Assembly: GCA_934561115.1 (NCBI GenBank)
Contig: CAKTFS010000023.1
Coordinates: forward strand, 1 to 25,091
Length of the DNA stretch: 25,091 nt
Source: an uncultured Faecalibacterium sp.
GTDB taxonomy: Bacteria; Bacillota; Clostridia; Oscillospirales; Ruminococcaceae
Reading direction: 5' to 3'
The first letter of the stretch is position 1; every line of letters begins with the position of its first letter. The position numbers were made by a program, and so were the translations under genes. This document shows, in pieces, positions 1 to 8,004 of the stretch. The notes under the pieces were generated by a model. That model was not told the DNA's origin. It did not search any database and saw nothing but the letters and a program-made list of their open reading frames with translations.

Positions 1-939
1 GCCTCCGGCGATGTCATCGCGCTGGTGAACTACATGAACCAGATCCTTGTGGAGCTGGTAAAGCTGGCCAACCTCATTGTGCAGATCAGCAAGGCGCTGG
101 CCTGTGCAGGCCGCGTGCAGGCGGTGCTGGATACAAAGCCCGGCATGACCTTCCCCGCCGAGCTGCTGGGCGAGGTGCCCGCCGACAAGACCGGCGATGC
201 CGTGCGCTTTGACCATGTAGGCCTGACCTACGCCGGCGCGGGCGCACCCAGCCTGACCGATATCAGCTTTGCCGCCAAAAAAGGCCAGACCATCGGCGTC
301 ATCGGCGGCACCGGCAGCGGCAAATCCAGCCTTGTAAACCTCATCCCGCGCTTTTACGATGCCACCGAGGGCAGCGTGGAGATCTTTGGCCGCCCGGTGC
401 AAAGCTACCCCCGGGACGCTTTGCGCGGCAGGGTGGCGGTGGTCATGCAGAAGGCACAGCTCTTCGGCGGCACCATCCGCTCCAACCTTTTGTGGGGCAA
501 CAAGGATGCCACTGACGCCGACCTGTGGGCGGCGCTGGAAACCGCACAGGCCGCAGACTTCGTGCGTGCAAAGCCCCTTGGGCTGGACGAGCCGGTGGAG
601 CAGGGGGGACGCAACCTCTCCGGCGGACAGAAGCAGCGCCTGACCATCGCCCGTGCGCTGGTGGGCAAGCCGGATATTCTGATCCTTGACGACAGCGCCA
701 GCGCGCTGGACTACGCAACCGACGCCGCCCTGCGCAAGGCGCTGGCGGCACTGCCCGGGGCACTGACCGTGTTCATCGTCAGCCAGCGTGCCGCCAGCTT
801 GCAGCACGCCGACCAGATCTTAGTGCTGGATGACGGTCATCTGGTGGGCATCGGCACCCACAGCGCGCTGCGCAGCAGCTGCCCGGTGTACGAGGAGATC
901 TACGAGAGCCAGTTCAAGAAAGGGGAGGCAGAAGCATGA
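1..939 (+). CDS. Heterodimeric ABC exporter subunit, degenerate ATPase site (5' partial)
   Basis: The reading frame is open at base 1, so the N-terminal membrane domain lies mostly outside the window; about 312 residues are visible. They hold the end of the transmembrane domain and a full nucleotide-binding domain: Walker A GGTGSGKSS, signature LSGGQKQR, Walker B ending LILDDSASALD. Two catalytic positions deviate. The Walker B glutamate is Asp (LDD), and the H-loop histidine is Gln (IVSQRAAS, where AHR is usual). The stop overlaps the start of the next half-transporter by 4 bases (ATGA), so the two are translationally coupled. In known heterodimeric exporters such as BmrCD and TM287/288, one subunit carries this Glu-to-Asp change, and the pair powers export with one active ATP site. 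The substrate cannot be told from sequence. Confidence 0.9.
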   Translation, partial: ASGDVIALVNYMNQILVELVKLANLIVQISKALACAGRVQAVLDTKPGMTFPAELLGEVPADKTGDAVRFDHVGLTYAGAGAPSLTDISFAAKKGQTIGVIGGTGSGKSSLVNLIPRFYDATEGSVEIFGRPVQSYPRDALRGRVAVVMQKAQLFGGTIRSNLLWGNKDATDADLWAALETAQAADFVRAKPLGLDEPVEQGGRNLSGGQKQRLTIARALVGKPDILILDDSASALDYATDAALRKALAALPGALTVFIVSQRAASLQHADQILVLDDGHLVGIGTHSALRSSCPVYEEIYESQFKKGEAEA

Positions 940-2711
940 GTGCAAAAGCAAAAAACAAGCTGACCCCGCAGCAGCGCAAGGCCACCCTGAACCGGGTGCT
1001 GCACAAGATCCGCCCCTACAGCGCCTTTGTGGTGTGCAGCCTGCTGGTGGCGGCGGTCAGCGTAGCCGCCCAGCTGTATATCCCCATCCTGTGCGGTGAT
1101 GCCATTGATAAGATGCTTGGCAAGGGCAATGTAGACCTTGCCGGGGTGCTGCGCATTGCGGTAAGCATTCTGGTGGTAGCTGCCGTAGCCGCCCTTGCAC
1201 AGTGGCTTTTGAGCGTGTGCAACAACCGCATCACCTTCTCGGTCAGCCGCGACCTGCGCAACGAGGCGCTGCGCAAGATCCAGACCCTGCCGCTTTCCTA
1301 TCTGGACAGCCACCCCTCCGGCGATATCGTCAGCCGCATGGTGGCGGATGTGGACACCTTTGCGGACGGTCTGCTGATGGGCTTTACCCAGCTGTTCTCC
1401 GGCATCCTGACCATTTTTGGCACCCTGCTGTTCATGCTGCGGGAGAATGTGCCCATCACGCTGGTGGTGGTGTGCATCACCCCGCTGAGCCTTGTGGTGG
1501 CGGGTTTTCTGGCAAAGCGCAGCTACGGCTACTTCCAGAGCCAGAGCACCGTCCGCGGCAAGCAGACCGCGCTGGTCAATGAGATGATCGAAGGCCAGAA
1601 GGTGGTGCAGGCCTTTGGCCACGAGGCCGAAAGCCTTGCCGCCTTTGACGAGGTGAACGGACAGCTGCAGGACGTGAGCCTGAAGGCCATCTTCTTCTCC
1701 AGCCTGACCAACCCCGCCACCCGCTTTGTGAACAACATCGTGTACGCGGGTGTGGGGCTTGTGGGTGCGCTGTACGCGGTGCGCGGCGGCATCACCATCG
1801 GTCAGCTGAGCGTCTTTTTAAGCTACGCCAACCAGTATACGAAACCCTTCAACGAGATCTCGGGCGTGGTCACCGAACTGCAGAACGCACTGGCCTGCGC
1901 CGCCCGGGTGTTCGAGCTGCTGGACGCCGAGGATCAGGTGCCGGAAGCCGAAAACGCCGCCACGCTGCAGCCGGACGGCCATGTGCAGCTGCAGGACGTG
2001 TCCTTCCGCTACCTGCCCGACCGCCCGCTCATCGAGGGGCTCTCGCTGGACGTGCAGCCCGGCCAGCGCATCGCCATCGTAGGCCCTACCGGCTGCGGCA
2101 AGACCACCCTCATCAACCTGCTGATGCGGTTCTATGATGTGAACGGCGGCAGCATCAAGGTGTCCGGTACCGATATCCGGGATGTGACCCGTGCCTCCCT
2201 GCGCGGCAGCTACGGCATGGTGCTGCAGGACACATGGCTGCGCGCCGGTACGGTGCGGGAGAACATTGCCTACGGCAAGCCGGACGCCACCATGGACGAG
2301 GTGATCGCCGCCGCCAAGGCCGCCCACGCCCACAGCTTTATCCGCCGCCTGCCCGAGGGCTACGACACCGTCATCGCAGAGGATGGCGGCAACATCAGTC
2401 AGGGACAAAAGCAGCTGCTCTGCATCGCCCGCGTGATGCTCTGCCTGCCGCCCATGCTGATTTTGGACGAAGCTACCTCCTCCATTGATACCCGCACCGA
2501 GGTGCGCATCCAGAAGGCTTTTGCCCGCATGATGCAGGGGCGCACCAGCTTTATCGTGGCGCACCGCCTTTCCACCATCCGGGAAGCAGACGTCATCCTT
2601 GTGATGAAGGACGGCCACATCGTGGAGCAGGGCAACCACGACCAGCTGCTGGCGCAGGGCGGCTTCTACGCCAAGCTCTACAACAGCCAGTTCGAGGGCG
2701 TGCAGACCTGA
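936..2711 (+). CDS. Heterodimeric ABC exporter subunit, catalytically complete partner
   Basis: This 591-residue protein is a typical half-transporter: an N-terminal six-helix type I exporter domain (roughly residues 25-310) followed by an ATPase domain. Walker A is GPTGCGKTT, Walker B is LILDEATSSID with the catalytic Glu present, and the switch histidine is in IVAHRLST. Its signature is ISQGQKQL instead of LSGGQ. In the head-to-tail dimer this weak signature faces the altered Walker B of the upstream partner, giving one degenerate and one canonical site, which is the standard asymmetric arrangement. The start is ATG at 936, overlapping the previous stop. It sits in the inner membrane and probably exports a drug, lipid or peptide. 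No terminator with a clear T-run follows. Confidence 0.92.
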   Translation: MSAKAKNKLTPQQRKATLNRVLHKIRPYSAFVVCSLLVAAVSVAAQLYIPILCGDAIDKMLGKGNVDLAGVLRIAVSILVVAAVAALAQWLLSVCNNRITFSVSRDLRNEALRKIQTLPLSYLDSHPSGDIVSRMVADVDTFADGLLMGFTQLFSGILTIFGTLLFMLRENVPITLVVVCITPLSLVVAGFLAKRSYGYFQSQSTVRGKQTALVNEMIEGQKVVQAFGHEAESLAAFDEVNGQLQDVSLKAIFFSSLTNPATRFVNNIVYAGVGLVGALYAVRGGITIGQLSVFLSYANQYTKPFNEISGVVTELQNALACAARVFELLDAEDQVPEAENAATLQPDGHVQLQDVSFRYLPDRPLIEGLSLDVQPGQRIAIVGPTGCGKTTLINLLMRFYDVNGGSIKVSGTDIRDVTRASLRGSYGMVLQDTWLRAGTVRENIAYGKPDATMDEVIAAAKAAHAHSFIRRLPEGYDTVIAEDGGNISQGQKQLLCIARVMLCLPPMLILDEATSSIDTRTEVRIQKAFARMMQGRTSFIVAHRLSTIREADVILVMKDGHIVEQGNHDQLLAQGGFYAKLYNSQFEGVQT

Positions 2712-2783
2712 GAAACCTGTTGTATCCTATCCAAAGTGTAATAACGAATGACGAAAATTCGCTTTGTTAAATAAAACAGGCCG

Positions 2784-2800
2784 AATGAGTGCTCGTTCAT
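2784..2800. promoter_or_regulatory. TetR-type operator candidate
   Basis: The 17-bp sequence AATGAGTGCTCGTTCAT is an imperfect palindrome with ATGA...TCAT ends. Its shape and half-site (TGAACGAGC on the other strand) resemble operators of TetR-family repressors, which often control ABC exporters. No TetR gene is in the window. The assignment is inference from shape only. Confidence 0.3.
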
Positions 2801-2801
2801 A

Positions 2802-2826
2802 GAATGTTAATGATATATTAACATTC
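2802..2826. promoter_or_regulatory. Perfect 25-bp palindrome, operator candidate
   Basis: Arms GAATGTTAAT (2802-2811) and ATTAACATTC (2817-2826) match perfectly around the spacer GATAT. It is AT-rich in a GC-rich genome and lies about 145 bp before the tat operon and 90 bp after the exporter operon. It has no T-run, so it looks like a protein-binding site rather than a terminator. I found no convincing -35/-10 pair that it clearly overlaps. Confidence 0.4.
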
Positions 2827-2969
2827 AGTACACCACTTTTCGGTATACATAGGGCAACAAAGGCGCGCAGTGCGCCGAACCCCCGCCAAAAAGGGCAGAA
2901 ACGCGCGGACTGCTGTGGTGTGCAGCAGGTCTTGGAAATGCCCTTGGTACAGGAAAGGAAACGTTACTT

Positions 2970-3512
2970 ATGAAAATTGGTTTTTGGGAACTTATCGTCA
3001 TCGTCGTTGTGGCGTTTGTGTTCATCGGCCCGGACCAGCTGCCTGTCTACGCCAAGAAGATCGGCAAGATGCTCCGTGAGCTGAAGAAGTACACCGGCGC
3101 TGCTTCTGAAGAGATCCAGAAGAACGTGGTGGAGCCGCTGAACGAGATCCAGGCACCCCTGAAAGAAGCTGTTGCCCCCCTGACCGATATCAAGAAGGAT
3201 ATCGACAGCAGCATGCGGGACGTGACCAAGAGCTTTACCGGCATTGGCAAGACCAGCAAGGAGGAGGCCGCTAAGAAGCAGGCCGAGACCGAGGAGGTCA
3301 CCGACCTGACCGAGGACACCGTGGAGGAGCTGCCCGAGCAGCCCGCTGAAGCCCCGGCAGACGCAGCCGAGACTGCCCCGGCTGAAACCGCTGAAACTGT
3401 GGAAGCCCCTGCCGAAAAGTCGGAACAGCCGGTTGCTGAGCCTGTGCAGGAAGCCCCTGCCGCAGCCGAAGAGGCTGCCGAGGCTGCACCTGCTGAGGAA
3501 GCAAAGGTGTAA
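2970..3512 (+). CDS. tatB: TatB-like twin-arginine translocase subunit
   Basis: This 180-residue protein starts MKIGFWELIVIVVVAFVFIGP: a short N-terminal membrane helix, the Gly-Pro hinge, then an amphipathic helix (about residues 22-45). The hinge reads I-G-P, as in TatB (L-G-P in E. coli), rather than the F-G of TatA, and the long helical region after it also favours TatB. The tail from about residue 90 is low-complexity, rich in Ala, Glu and Pro. It is first of three genes with a tatA-like gene and tatC, so it likely forms the substrate receptor with TatC for export of folded twin-arginine proteins. The start has a GGAAAGGA ribosome site about 10 bases upstream. Automated annotation may label it simply TatA/TatE family. 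Confidence 0.8.
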   Translation: MKIGFWELIVIVVVAFVFIGPDQLPVYAKKIGKMLRELKKYTGAASEEIQKNVVEPLNEIQAPLKEAVAPLTDIKKDIDSSMRDVTKSFTGIGKTSKEEAAKKQAETEEVTDLTEDTVEELPEQPAEAPADAAETAPAETAETVEAPAEKSEQPVAEPVQEAPAAAEEAAEAAPAEEAKV

Positions 3513-3616
3513 GCGCCTTACTTATTTACTAACGGATGCACCCGCGCCCGCGGTTGCCAGATACATTCTGTAATACGCCCGCCACGCGGCGCGGCAAGAA
3601 AAAGGAGATATTTATT

Positions 3617-3820
3617 ATGCGTATTGGTACTAATGAGCTGCTGATCATTCTGGTTGTCGTTCTGCTGATCTTCGGACCCAAGAACCTGCCGAAGCTGGGC
3701 AAGATGTTCGGTAAGACCATCAATGGCTTCAAGAAGGGCATGGAGGACGAGGAGTCCGAGGAGACCGTAGAGAAGGTCGAGGAGAAGAAGGCCGTTAAGA
3801 AGGACGAAGACGAGGAGTAA
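3617..3820 (+). CDS. tatA: Sec-independent translocase subunit TatA
   Basis: The 67-residue product MRIGTNELLIILVVVLLIFG... has one N-terminal membrane helix, the F-G-P hinge diagnostic of TatA, an amphipathic helix (LPKLGKMFGKTINGFKKGME) and an acidic/lysine tail. TatA oligomerises to form the passage for folded proteins. The frame is open further upstream to 3536, but the ATG at 3617 is chosen because AAGGAG lies at 3602-3607 and the helix must be N-terminal. Only 2 bases separate its stop from the GTG of tatC, so the two are co-transcribed. Confidence 0.9.
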   Translation: MRIGTNELLIILVVVLLIFGPKNLPKLGKMFGKTINGFKKGMEDEESEETVEKVEEKKAVKKDEDEE

Positions 3821-3822
3821 TT

Positions 3823-4626
3823 GTGGCTACAAACAAAAAGCGCAAAAAGAAAGCCGAAGTCATGGCAGAGGACGGCAGCATGACGCTGACCGGTCATCTG
3901 AAAGAACTGCGGAACCGGCTCATCATCTGCGCGGTGGTGTTTGTGGTGGGCGTAGTGGTCTCTCTGGCGTATGCAGACCGTCTGATCGACCTGCTTACCG
4001 CCATGGGCCGCGAGTATTACCAGTTCGTGTCCATTGCCCCGCAGGAAAAACTGATGCAGTATTTCCGGGTGTCCATTCTGGCCGGTGTGGTGGTAACGGT
4101 GCCTGTGGCCTTTTACAACATCTACGCCTTTGCAAAGCCGGGCCTGAAAAAGAGCGAGAGCGCCTTTTTCAAGCTGGTCATGCTGCTGGGTCTGATCCTG
4201 TTCTGCGTGGGTGTGCTGTTCGCCTATAAGCTCATGATGCCGTTCATGCTGCGGTTCCTCAGCACCGGCATCGAGGGTGCAGAGTACATCCAGACCACTA
4301 CCAGTATCGAAAGCTACGTCAACCTCTGCCTGACCATGTTCATCATCTTTGGCTGCGTGTTCGAGATGCCGCTGATCACCATCATCCTTTCCAAGATGGG
4401 CATCATCAACCCGCAGATCCTCAAGCAGGTGCGCGGCGTGGCTATCGTGGTCATCTTCTTCATCGCCGCTGTGGTCACCCCGCCGGACATCGTGTCCCAG
4501 TGCATGGTGGCTATCCCCATGGTGCTGCTGTATTTCGTCAGCATCTTCCTGAGCGGCATCTTCTATAAGCCGCGCGATACGGACGAAGACGACGAGGACG
4601 AGGAAGAAGAGGAGAGCGAGGACTGA
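3823..4626 (+). CDS. tatC: Sec-independent translocase subunit TatC
   Basis: The 267-residue protein has the TatC layout: a cytoplasmic N-terminus with the conserved HLKELRNRLI segment (about residues 25-34), then six membrane helices. The first cytoplasmic loop contains KPGLKKSE, matching the twin-arginine signal recognition region. The N-terminus is unusually basic (KKRKKK), and the C-terminal tail is a run of Asp/Glu (DEDEEEEESED). The start is GTG at 3823, with GAGGAG overlapping the end of tatA as ribosome site. TatC is the core receptor that binds the RR signal peptide with TatB. Confidence 0.95.
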   Translation: MATNKKRKKKAEVMAEDGSMTLTGHLKELRNRLIICAVVFVVGVVVSLAYADRLIDLLTAMGREYYQFVSIAPQEKLMQYFRVSILAGVVVTVPVAFYNIYAFAKPGLKKSESAFFKLVMLLGLILFCVGVLFAYKLMMPFMLRFLSTGIEGAEYIQTTTSIESYVNLCLTMFIIFGCVFEMPLITIILSKMGIINPQILKQVRGVAIVVIFFIAAVVTPPDIVSQCMVAIPMVLLYFVSIFLSGIFYKPRDTDEDDEDEEEEESED

Positions 4627-4660
4627 CCCCGCTTCCGTTCCGGTTTTCATCAACTGAATC

Positions 4661-4697
4661 AAAAGCCGCTGCACCGCATGGTGCGGCGGCTTTTTTG
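4661..4697 (+). terminator. Rho-independent terminator of the tat operon
   Basis: The stem AAAAGCCGCTGCACC pairs with GGTGCGGCGGCTTTT (one wobble) around the loop GCAT, followed by a T-run. It starts 35 bases after the tatC stop. The A-run on the left makes it potentially bidirectional. Confidence 0.9.
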
Positions 4698-4744
4698 CGG
4701 AAGAGGTAAGGCATGCAGGGCAACAGTTGGCTTTAGGTCAGCGA

Positions 4745-4980
4745 GCTCGCCCTCTCAGGCGCTAACGCGCCAGCTCTCCCAAAGGGAGAGCTAACCCTCT
4801 CAGTCAAAGCCTGTCGGCTTTGCCAGATTCCCCCCTTTGTCGCTGCGCGACATCTTCCCCCGGAGCGGGGGAAGTCTTTCCTCGAAAGGGGGAGCTTTTC
4901 GCCATCTGCCGGTAAGTAGAGTAAAACCTCCCCCTTTCGGGGGAGGTGGCACGGCGCAAGCCGTGACGGAGAGGGTTTCC
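4745..4980. repeat. Family 2 palindromic element (double or nested copy)
   Basis: The stretch 4627-5227 has no gene. This part holds family 2 modules: GCCCTCTCAG ends, the hairpin GGCGC-TAAC-GCGCC, CTCTCCCAAAGGGAGAG, the hairpin CAAAGCC-TGTC-GGCTTTG, the module TGTCGC-TGC-GCGACA followed by CTTCCCCCGG/CGGGGGAAG, and CACGGC-GCAA-GCCGTG before GACGGAGAGGG. The same blocks recur at 6333, 9596 and 24002 with different hairpin stems. Confidence 0.75.
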
Positions 4981-5036
4981 CCGCAGCGCAGATGTGTCCG
5001 CAGGAAACAGGCGCTGCAAATGCCGTTTCCCTCTAC

Positions 5037-5152
5037 GCCCCTTCCCGTGAAAATGCGATTCCGGGCAGACCGCAGTCTGCCCGGAATCGCTCTTTAAAAT
5101 AAGATTTCCGCTGAATATGCCCAAAGCGCAAGCGGCGGGCATTCCAAATCTA
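5037..5152 (-). repeat. Family 1 TGCG-hairpin element, copy A
   Basis: On the minus strand this reads GGATTT-like end, a stem pairing ATGCCC with GGGCAT, TTCAGCGGAAA, an AT-rich spacer, then a perfect 16-bp hairpin (5055-5070 with 5075-5090). The loop is TGCG, and ATTTTCACGGGAAGGGG follows. Orientation is given as the strand on which the loop is TGCG. No minus-strand gene ends here, so it is not placed as an ordinary terminator. Confidence 0.75.
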
Positions 5153-5161
5153 CCCGCGCAC

Positions 5162-5191
5162 TGGACAATCACCCCCTGTTCGCGGTATACT
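5162..5191 (+). promoter_or_regulatory. Sigma-70-type promoter for the LRR gene
   Basis: TGGACA (5162-5167) and TATACT (5186-5191) are separated by 18 bp, 36 bases ahead of the ATG at 5228. Confidence 0.55.
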
Positions 5192-5227
5192 GAAAGCTGA
5201 ACGAAATGCAAAAAACGAGGTCGCAGC

Positions 5228-6328
5228 ATGGTGGAACAGGCAAACGAACTGATATTGGATATCCTGCCCCTTTCGGCAGATGCAGCACGGCTGGTGCGGG
5301 TGTACGGTACAGCGCCATGCGTGGCGCTGCCGGGCACTCTGCCCGCCCCGGAGGGCGGCAGCCTTGCCCTGACCGAGCTGGGCGACTACTGCTTTTCCGA
5401 AAAGCCCCGCAGCCTGCCTGCGCCGGATGCCCTCTGCCGCTATGCAGTAAGCGCGGACGGCATGGTGCGGCTGACCCGGGTGTTCGGGCAGGCGGTGGGG
5501 CAAAAGCCCGCCCGCCGGTACGATTTTGACCTTGACGCCCCGGCCGCGGAGGAAGCAGAACTGCATCCGGTGTGCGGCAGCTTTTTAGAGGAAGTCACCC
5601 TGCCGGACAGTGTACAGGTCATTGGCAGCTGTGCCTTTTACAACTGCCGCAGCCTGCGTCTGCTCACGGTAGGTAGCAGCAGCCTGACCGTGGGCAGTGA
5701 TGTGTTTTTGAACTGCTTTGCGCTGGAGACCCTGCGGGTGCAGGCCGCGCCGGAGCAGCCCACCGGGCTGTTTGCGCTGGTGAACAACATCACCGAGGCG
5801 GTGCAGGCGCAGTTCTGGCCCGCCGATGCCCCCGCGCCGCTGGCGGCGCTGTGGTACCCCGCCTACTGGGAGGACATCGAGGAGACCCCCGCCCACATCC
5901 TGCTGCACACCTTTTCCGGGCAGGGATATCATTATCGACAGTGTTTTCTTGACAATAAATTCCTCCCCGCAGAATATGACGCCATCTTCCCGCAGGGGCA
6001 CGACGCCGATGACGCCGCCGTTATGGCCATGCTCTGCTTTGCCCGTCTGCGATATCCGTGGCAGCTGACCGAAGCTGCCGCCGGGCACTACCGGGCGTTT
6101 CTGGCAGCCAACACCGACCGGGTGTTCGCCCGCCTTTTAAAGACGCAGGACACCGACAGCATCCGCGCCCTGCTGGCGCTGGACGTGCTGGACAAAGCCG
6201 CCTTTGCGTCCGCCGCCGCCCTTGCCGCCAAGGCAGAGAACGCCGCCGCTGCCGCCCTGCTGGCAGATGCGGAACACAAAAAATATTCCCCCCAGCCCAA
6301 AAAGCAGCGGTACGATTTTGATTTTTAA
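5228..6328 (+). CDS. Leucine-rich-repeat (BspA-type) protein
   Basis: The 366-residue product contains a short BspA/LRR_5-type stretch at about residues 115-180, with the typical phrases LPDSVQVIGSCAFYNCRSL and VGSDVFLNCFALETLRV. No signal peptide or membrane helix is visible, so it is probably cytoplasmic. The rest is Ala-rich and helical (especially residues 250-350). The motif RYDFD appears twice, near residue 98 (RRYDFDLDA) and at the extreme C-terminus (QRYDFDF). It precedes, on the same strand, a VWA protein and a MoxR-like ATPase, so it may be their substrate or adaptor (inference). The ATG at 5228 has a weak ACGAGG site and its own promoter at 5162. Its exact function is unknown. Confidence 0.75.
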   Translation: MVEQANELILDILPLSADAARLVRVYGTAPCVALPGTLPAPEGGSLALTELGDYCFSEKPRSLPAPDALCRYAVSADGMVRLTRVFGQAVGQKPARRYDFDLDAPAAEEAELHPVCGSFLEEVTLPDSVQVIGSCAFYNCRSLRLLTVGSSSLTVGSDVFLNCFALETLRVQAAPEQPTGLFALVNNITEAVQAQFWPADAPAPLAALWYPAYWEDIEETPAHILLHTFSGQGYHYRQCFLDNKFLPAEYDAIFPQGHDADDAAVMAMLCFARLRYPWQLTEAAAGHYRAFLAANTDRVFARLLKTQDTDSIRALLALDVLDKAAFASAAALAAKAENAAAAALLADAEHKKYSPQPKKQRYDFDF

Positions 6329-6332
6329 TGGG

Positions 6333-6519
6333 TTTGCCCTTTCAGTCATCATTACGCGGTGCCGCTAGCGCAAGCTGCAACTTTTTAGCTCTCCATCCTG
6401 TTGCCCGCACTGCCAAGGGCTCTCCCTTTGAGGAAAGACTTCCCCCGCGCCGGGGGAAGATGTCACCGCAGGTGACAAAAAGGGGAGTCTGTCGAGCGTA
6501 GCGAGACTGAGAGGGCGAG
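6333..6519. repeat. Family 2 palindromic element between LRR and VWA genes
   Basis: It holds CTTCCCCCGCG/CGCGGGGGAAG, the variable stem TGTCACC-GCA-GGTGACA, the conserved CTCTCCCTTTGAGGAAAGAC block, and the end GACTGAGAGGGCGAGG. It starts within a few bases of the LRR stop and ends about 11 bases before the ribosome site of the next gene, filling nearly the whole gap. Confidence 0.7.
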
Positions 6520-6544
6520 GACGTTTTCAAGAGAGGTGACACCT

Positions 6545-7987
6545 TTGCCCCAAACCATCCAGAAGGAAAAATTTTTCGACCCCCGCAAGCCCTTCCAGTC
6601 CCAGCGGCCGGAGACCCACGAGGAGTGGCAGGCGCGCATGGGCGGCGAGGTGCTGGCGGTGGTGCGCAGTGGGCTGTATCTGGACTTCCGGTTTCTGGAT
6701 ATGGCACTCAGCGCCCTGACCCCCGCCCCGGACGAGCGCTGCCGGGTGCTGGCTACGGACGGACAGACCCTGTATTACCAGCCGCAGCGCCTGCTGCAGC
6801 TCTATCAGGAGAACCCGAAATATCTCAACCGGTTGTATCTGCACACCATATTCCACTGCGTATTCCGGCATTTGTGGCTGAAGGGCCGCCGCGAGCCGCA
6901 GTTGTGGAGCCTTGCGTGTGATATCGCGGTGGAAAACGTCATCGACAGCTTACAGCGCAAAAGCGTGATGCGTCCGCTGACCTATGTGCGGCAGAACGCC
7001 TACCAGCAGATCACCGCCGAGGAAAAGGTGGTGGCGGCAGCCCCGGTGTACCGCTGGCTCACCCGGCAGACGCCCGGCGTGCTGCGGCAGCTGGAGCGGG
7101 AGTTCGTCACCGATGACCACCGCCTGTGGCCGAAGGATGCCCCGGAGCAGCCCCAGCAGATGCCCACCCCTCTGCCGCAGAAAACGTGGCAGAAGATCGG
7201 CGAGCGGATGCAGACCGAGCTGGACCTGCGGGACAAGGAGGCGGGCGAGGGCACCGATGCCTTGAAGCAGCAGGTGAAGGCCGCCAACCGCAGCCGCCGC
7301 AGCTACAAGGACTTTTTGCGCCGGTTCTGCGTCCTGCGCGAGGAAGTAAAGCTGGACCCGGACGAGTTTGACCTGAACTTTTACACCTACGGCCTTTCGG
7401 TGTACGGCAACCTGCCCCTGATCGAGCCGCTGGAAAGCCGGGAGAGCAAAAAGATCGAGGAGCTGGCGCTGGTCATCGACACCAGCTACTCCACCTCCGG
7501 CGAGCTGGTGCGCGCCTTTCTGGCCGAGACCTACACCCTGCTGAAGGGGCGGGAAAACTTTTTCCACCGCATGAACCTGCACCTCATTCAGGCCGACAAC
7601 GCCGTGCGGCAGGATATCCTCATCCGCAACGAGGATGAACTCATCCACGCCATGAACCACTTTGAGCTGCGCGGCGGCGGCGGAACGGACTTCCGCCCGG
7701 CCTTTGAATATGTGAACCAGCTCTGCGCCGAAAAGAAGTTTTCCAACCTGCGCGGCCTGCTGTACTTCACCGACGGCATGGGCACCTACCCGGCGCGGCG
7801 TCCCGGCTACGATACCGCCTTCCTGTTTTTGGGGGAGCGGTTCGATGATGCCAACGTGCCGCCGTGGGCGATGAAGGTGGTATTGGACGAAGAAGAATTT
7901 ACCGGTGCGGCAGCCCGCCCGGCCAGCGCCCTTGCGGACGCTCTGGCCGAGGAGGATGACCTGTACCGCGAGCTGAACAACTCCTGA
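6545..7987 (+). CDS. VWA domain protein, DUF2201/CoxE-like
   Basis: The 480-residue protein has two parts. The N-terminal half resembles the putative metallopeptidase-like region of DUF2201 proteins, with a degenerate His cluster HTIFHCVFRH near residue 100. The C-terminal half is a von Willebrand A domain with a full MIDAS set: DTSYS (about residue 311), the Thr of GGTDFRP, and YFTDG. Such proteins partner MoxR-family AAA+ ATPases, and here one follows after 17 bases. I chose the TTG at 6545 because GAGAGG at 6531-6536 lies 8 bases upstream. An in-frame GTG at 6536 overlaps that site and is less likely. By analogy with CbbO and ViaA, the VWA domain likely bridges the ATPase to a target with an exposed acidic residue. 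Confidence 0.85.
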   Translation: MPQTIQKEKFFDPRKPFQSQRPETHEEWQARMGGEVLAVVRSGLYLDFRFLDMALSALTPAPDERCRVLATDGQTLYYQPQRLLQLYQENPKYLNRLYLHTIFHCVFRHLWLKGRREPQLWSLACDIAVENVIDSLQRKSVMRPLTYVRQNAYQQITAEEKVVAAAPVYRWLTRQTPGVLRQLEREFVTDDHRLWPKDAPEQPQQMPTPLPQKTWQKIGERMQTELDLRDKEAGEGTDALKQQVKAANRSRRSYKDFLRRFCVLREEVKLDPDEFDLNFYTYGLSVYGNLPLIEPLESRESKKIEELALVIDTSYSTSGELVRAFLAETYTLLKGRENFFHRMNLHLIQADNAVRQDILIRNEDELIHAMNHFELRGGGGTDFRPAFEYVNQLCAEKKFSNLRGLLYFTDGMGTYPARRPGYDTAFLFLGERFDDANVPPWAMKVVLDEEEFTGAAARPASALADALAEEDDLYRELNNS

Positions 7988-8004
7988 CAAGAGGGGGAAC
8001 TATT

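Noticed and set aside
3529..4674. Minus-strand open frame opposite tatA-tatC (381 aa)
   Set aside because: Shadow of the tat genes; His/Asp-rich low-complexity translation.
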